NCBI GenBank assembly: GCA_030158305.1
Contig: JAOATE010000003.1
Coordinates: 108,336-172,335, forward strand
Direction of reading: 5' to 3'
Length of the DNA stretch: 64,000 nt
Origin: Burkholderiaceae bacterium
GTDB taxonomy: Bacteria > Pseudomonadota > Gammaproteobacteria > Burkholderiales > Burkholderiaceae_B
Each line of letters begins with the position of its first letter. Within the stretch, counting starts at the first letter, position 1. Shown one piece after another: positions 63,582 to 64,000 of this stretch. The position numbers and the translations under genes were made by a program. A model generated the notes under the pieces. The model did not search any database and was not told where the DNA came from. It was given only the letters and a program-made list of their open reading frames with translations.

Positions 63582-64000
63582 CTAAATCGAAAAGTCTTGA
63601 TCGAAATTAGGTGGGCGTTTTTGCAAGAAGGCATCAATGCCTTCTTTGCCCTCAGGACCTGCCATGCCGATAAATTCGAGTGCGAGTGACGCATCGAAAA
63701 TCGGACCGGCTTGACGCAACCAACTATTGAGGGCGTGCTTGGTCCAGCGCAAAGCGCCTGGAGGGCCATCGGCAAACTTGCTGGCAATATAAATCGCCTT
63801 TTGCTCGACTTCTGCATCATCCAATGCCATTGAAATCAGATTCATCCGATCTGCCTCTTCACCAGTAAAGGTGTCGGCAGTCATCAGGTAATACTTGGCT
63901 TTTGCCATGCCACACAACAGTGGCCAAATAATCGTCGCATGATCACCCGAGGCAATACCAATTTTCAAATGACCATCTGAAAATTTTGCATCTTTTGATG
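63582..64000 (-). CDS. Enoyl-CoA hydratase/isomerase family protein, C-terminal part
   Basis: The frame is open to the window edge, so this is the 3' part of a gene starting beyond 64000. About 139 residues are seen: KFSDGHLKIGIASGDHATI is the oxyanion-hole and substrate-pocket region of the crotonase fold, followed by ADTFTGEEADRMNLIS and the C-terminal helix WTKHALNSWLR. The family hydrates, isomerises or decarboxylates acyl-CoAs. A TTG at 63968 could mimic a start but the homology clearly continues upstream of it. Confidence 0.85.
   Translation of the reverse strand, partial: SKDAKFSDGHLKIGIASGDHATIIWPLLCGMAKAKYYLMTADTFTGEEADRMNLISMALDDAEVEQKAIYIASKFADGPPGALRWTKHALNSWLRQAGPIFDASLALEFIGMAGPEGKEGIDAFLQKRPPNFDQDFSI

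Overview
The window is a dense, ordinary-looking bacterial chromosome segment, with almost no intergenic space and moderately high GC. It most likely comes from a betaproteobacterium of the order Burkholderiales, probably family Alcaligenaceae. The grounds are three Bug-type periplasmic receptors, dusB-fis followed by purH and ruvC-ruvA, a complex I NDUFA9-like protein, a double-length UvrA, and close resemblance of the housekeeping proteins to that group. This is an assignment from memory of protein families; no 16S gene is present and the genus cannot be named. I see no tRNA, rRNA, CRISPR array, insertion sequence, prophage or integrase.

Layout. 1-6.7 kb: tail of a SnoaL-like protein, a YheT-type hydrolase, the periplasmic protease BepA, GalU, a CtaG-like membrane protein, PepP and a small TM2/NINE protein. 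6.8-12 kb: a co-directional housekeeping run ubiH-like, dusB, fis, purH, ruvC, ruvA. 12-17.3 kb: an accessory block between ruvA and ruvB (aminotransferase, Bug receptor, two extended SDR proteins, a threonine/hydroxyaspartate dehydratase). 17.4-26.4 kb: ruvB, recQ, glnS, a 67-residue protein, minCDE and ettA.

26.5-38 kb is a catabolic accessory region: an acidic unknown protein, a class III CoA-transferase divergent from an IclR regulator, an acyl-CoA dehydrogenase, a second Bug receptor, a complete peptide/nickel-type ABC importer (two ATPases, two permeases, binding protein) and a cyclase-family hydrolase. 38.1-46 kb holds a 43-residue very basic protein divergent from a 1,869-residue tandem UvrA, which is joined by ATGA overlaps to pabB and a pabC-like gene.

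46-50.8 kb (minus strand): tcdA, an FMN alpha-hydroxyacid oxidase, an RraA-family aldolase/decarboxylase, a D-2-hydroxyacid dehydrogenase and a third Bug receptor, which together look like a hydroxyacid/ketoacid utilisation set. 50.9-60 kb (plus strand): MFS transporter, ChaC, PdxH, flavin reductase, an LhgO-like FAD oxidoreductase, an AidB-like acyl-CoA dehydrogenase, an acetolactate-synthase-like ThDP enzyme and glutaryl-CoA dehydrogenase. 60-63.5 kb (minus strand): a metal-uptake operon (outer-membrane barrel, binding protein, ABC permease) that lacks its ATPase and sits behind a Fur/Zur-like AT-rich palindrome. The window ends inside an enoyl-CoA hydratase gene.

The best leads for something unusual are the asymmetric tandem UvrA with its basic small-protein neighbour, the metal operon without an ATPase, the split ruvA/ruvB with a translationally coupled foreign gene, and the two uncharacterised catabolic clusters. 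I did not find a clearly new defence or mobile system. The longest stretch without a gene is about 230 bases (63350-63581) and it holds the metal-operon control region and a terminator.
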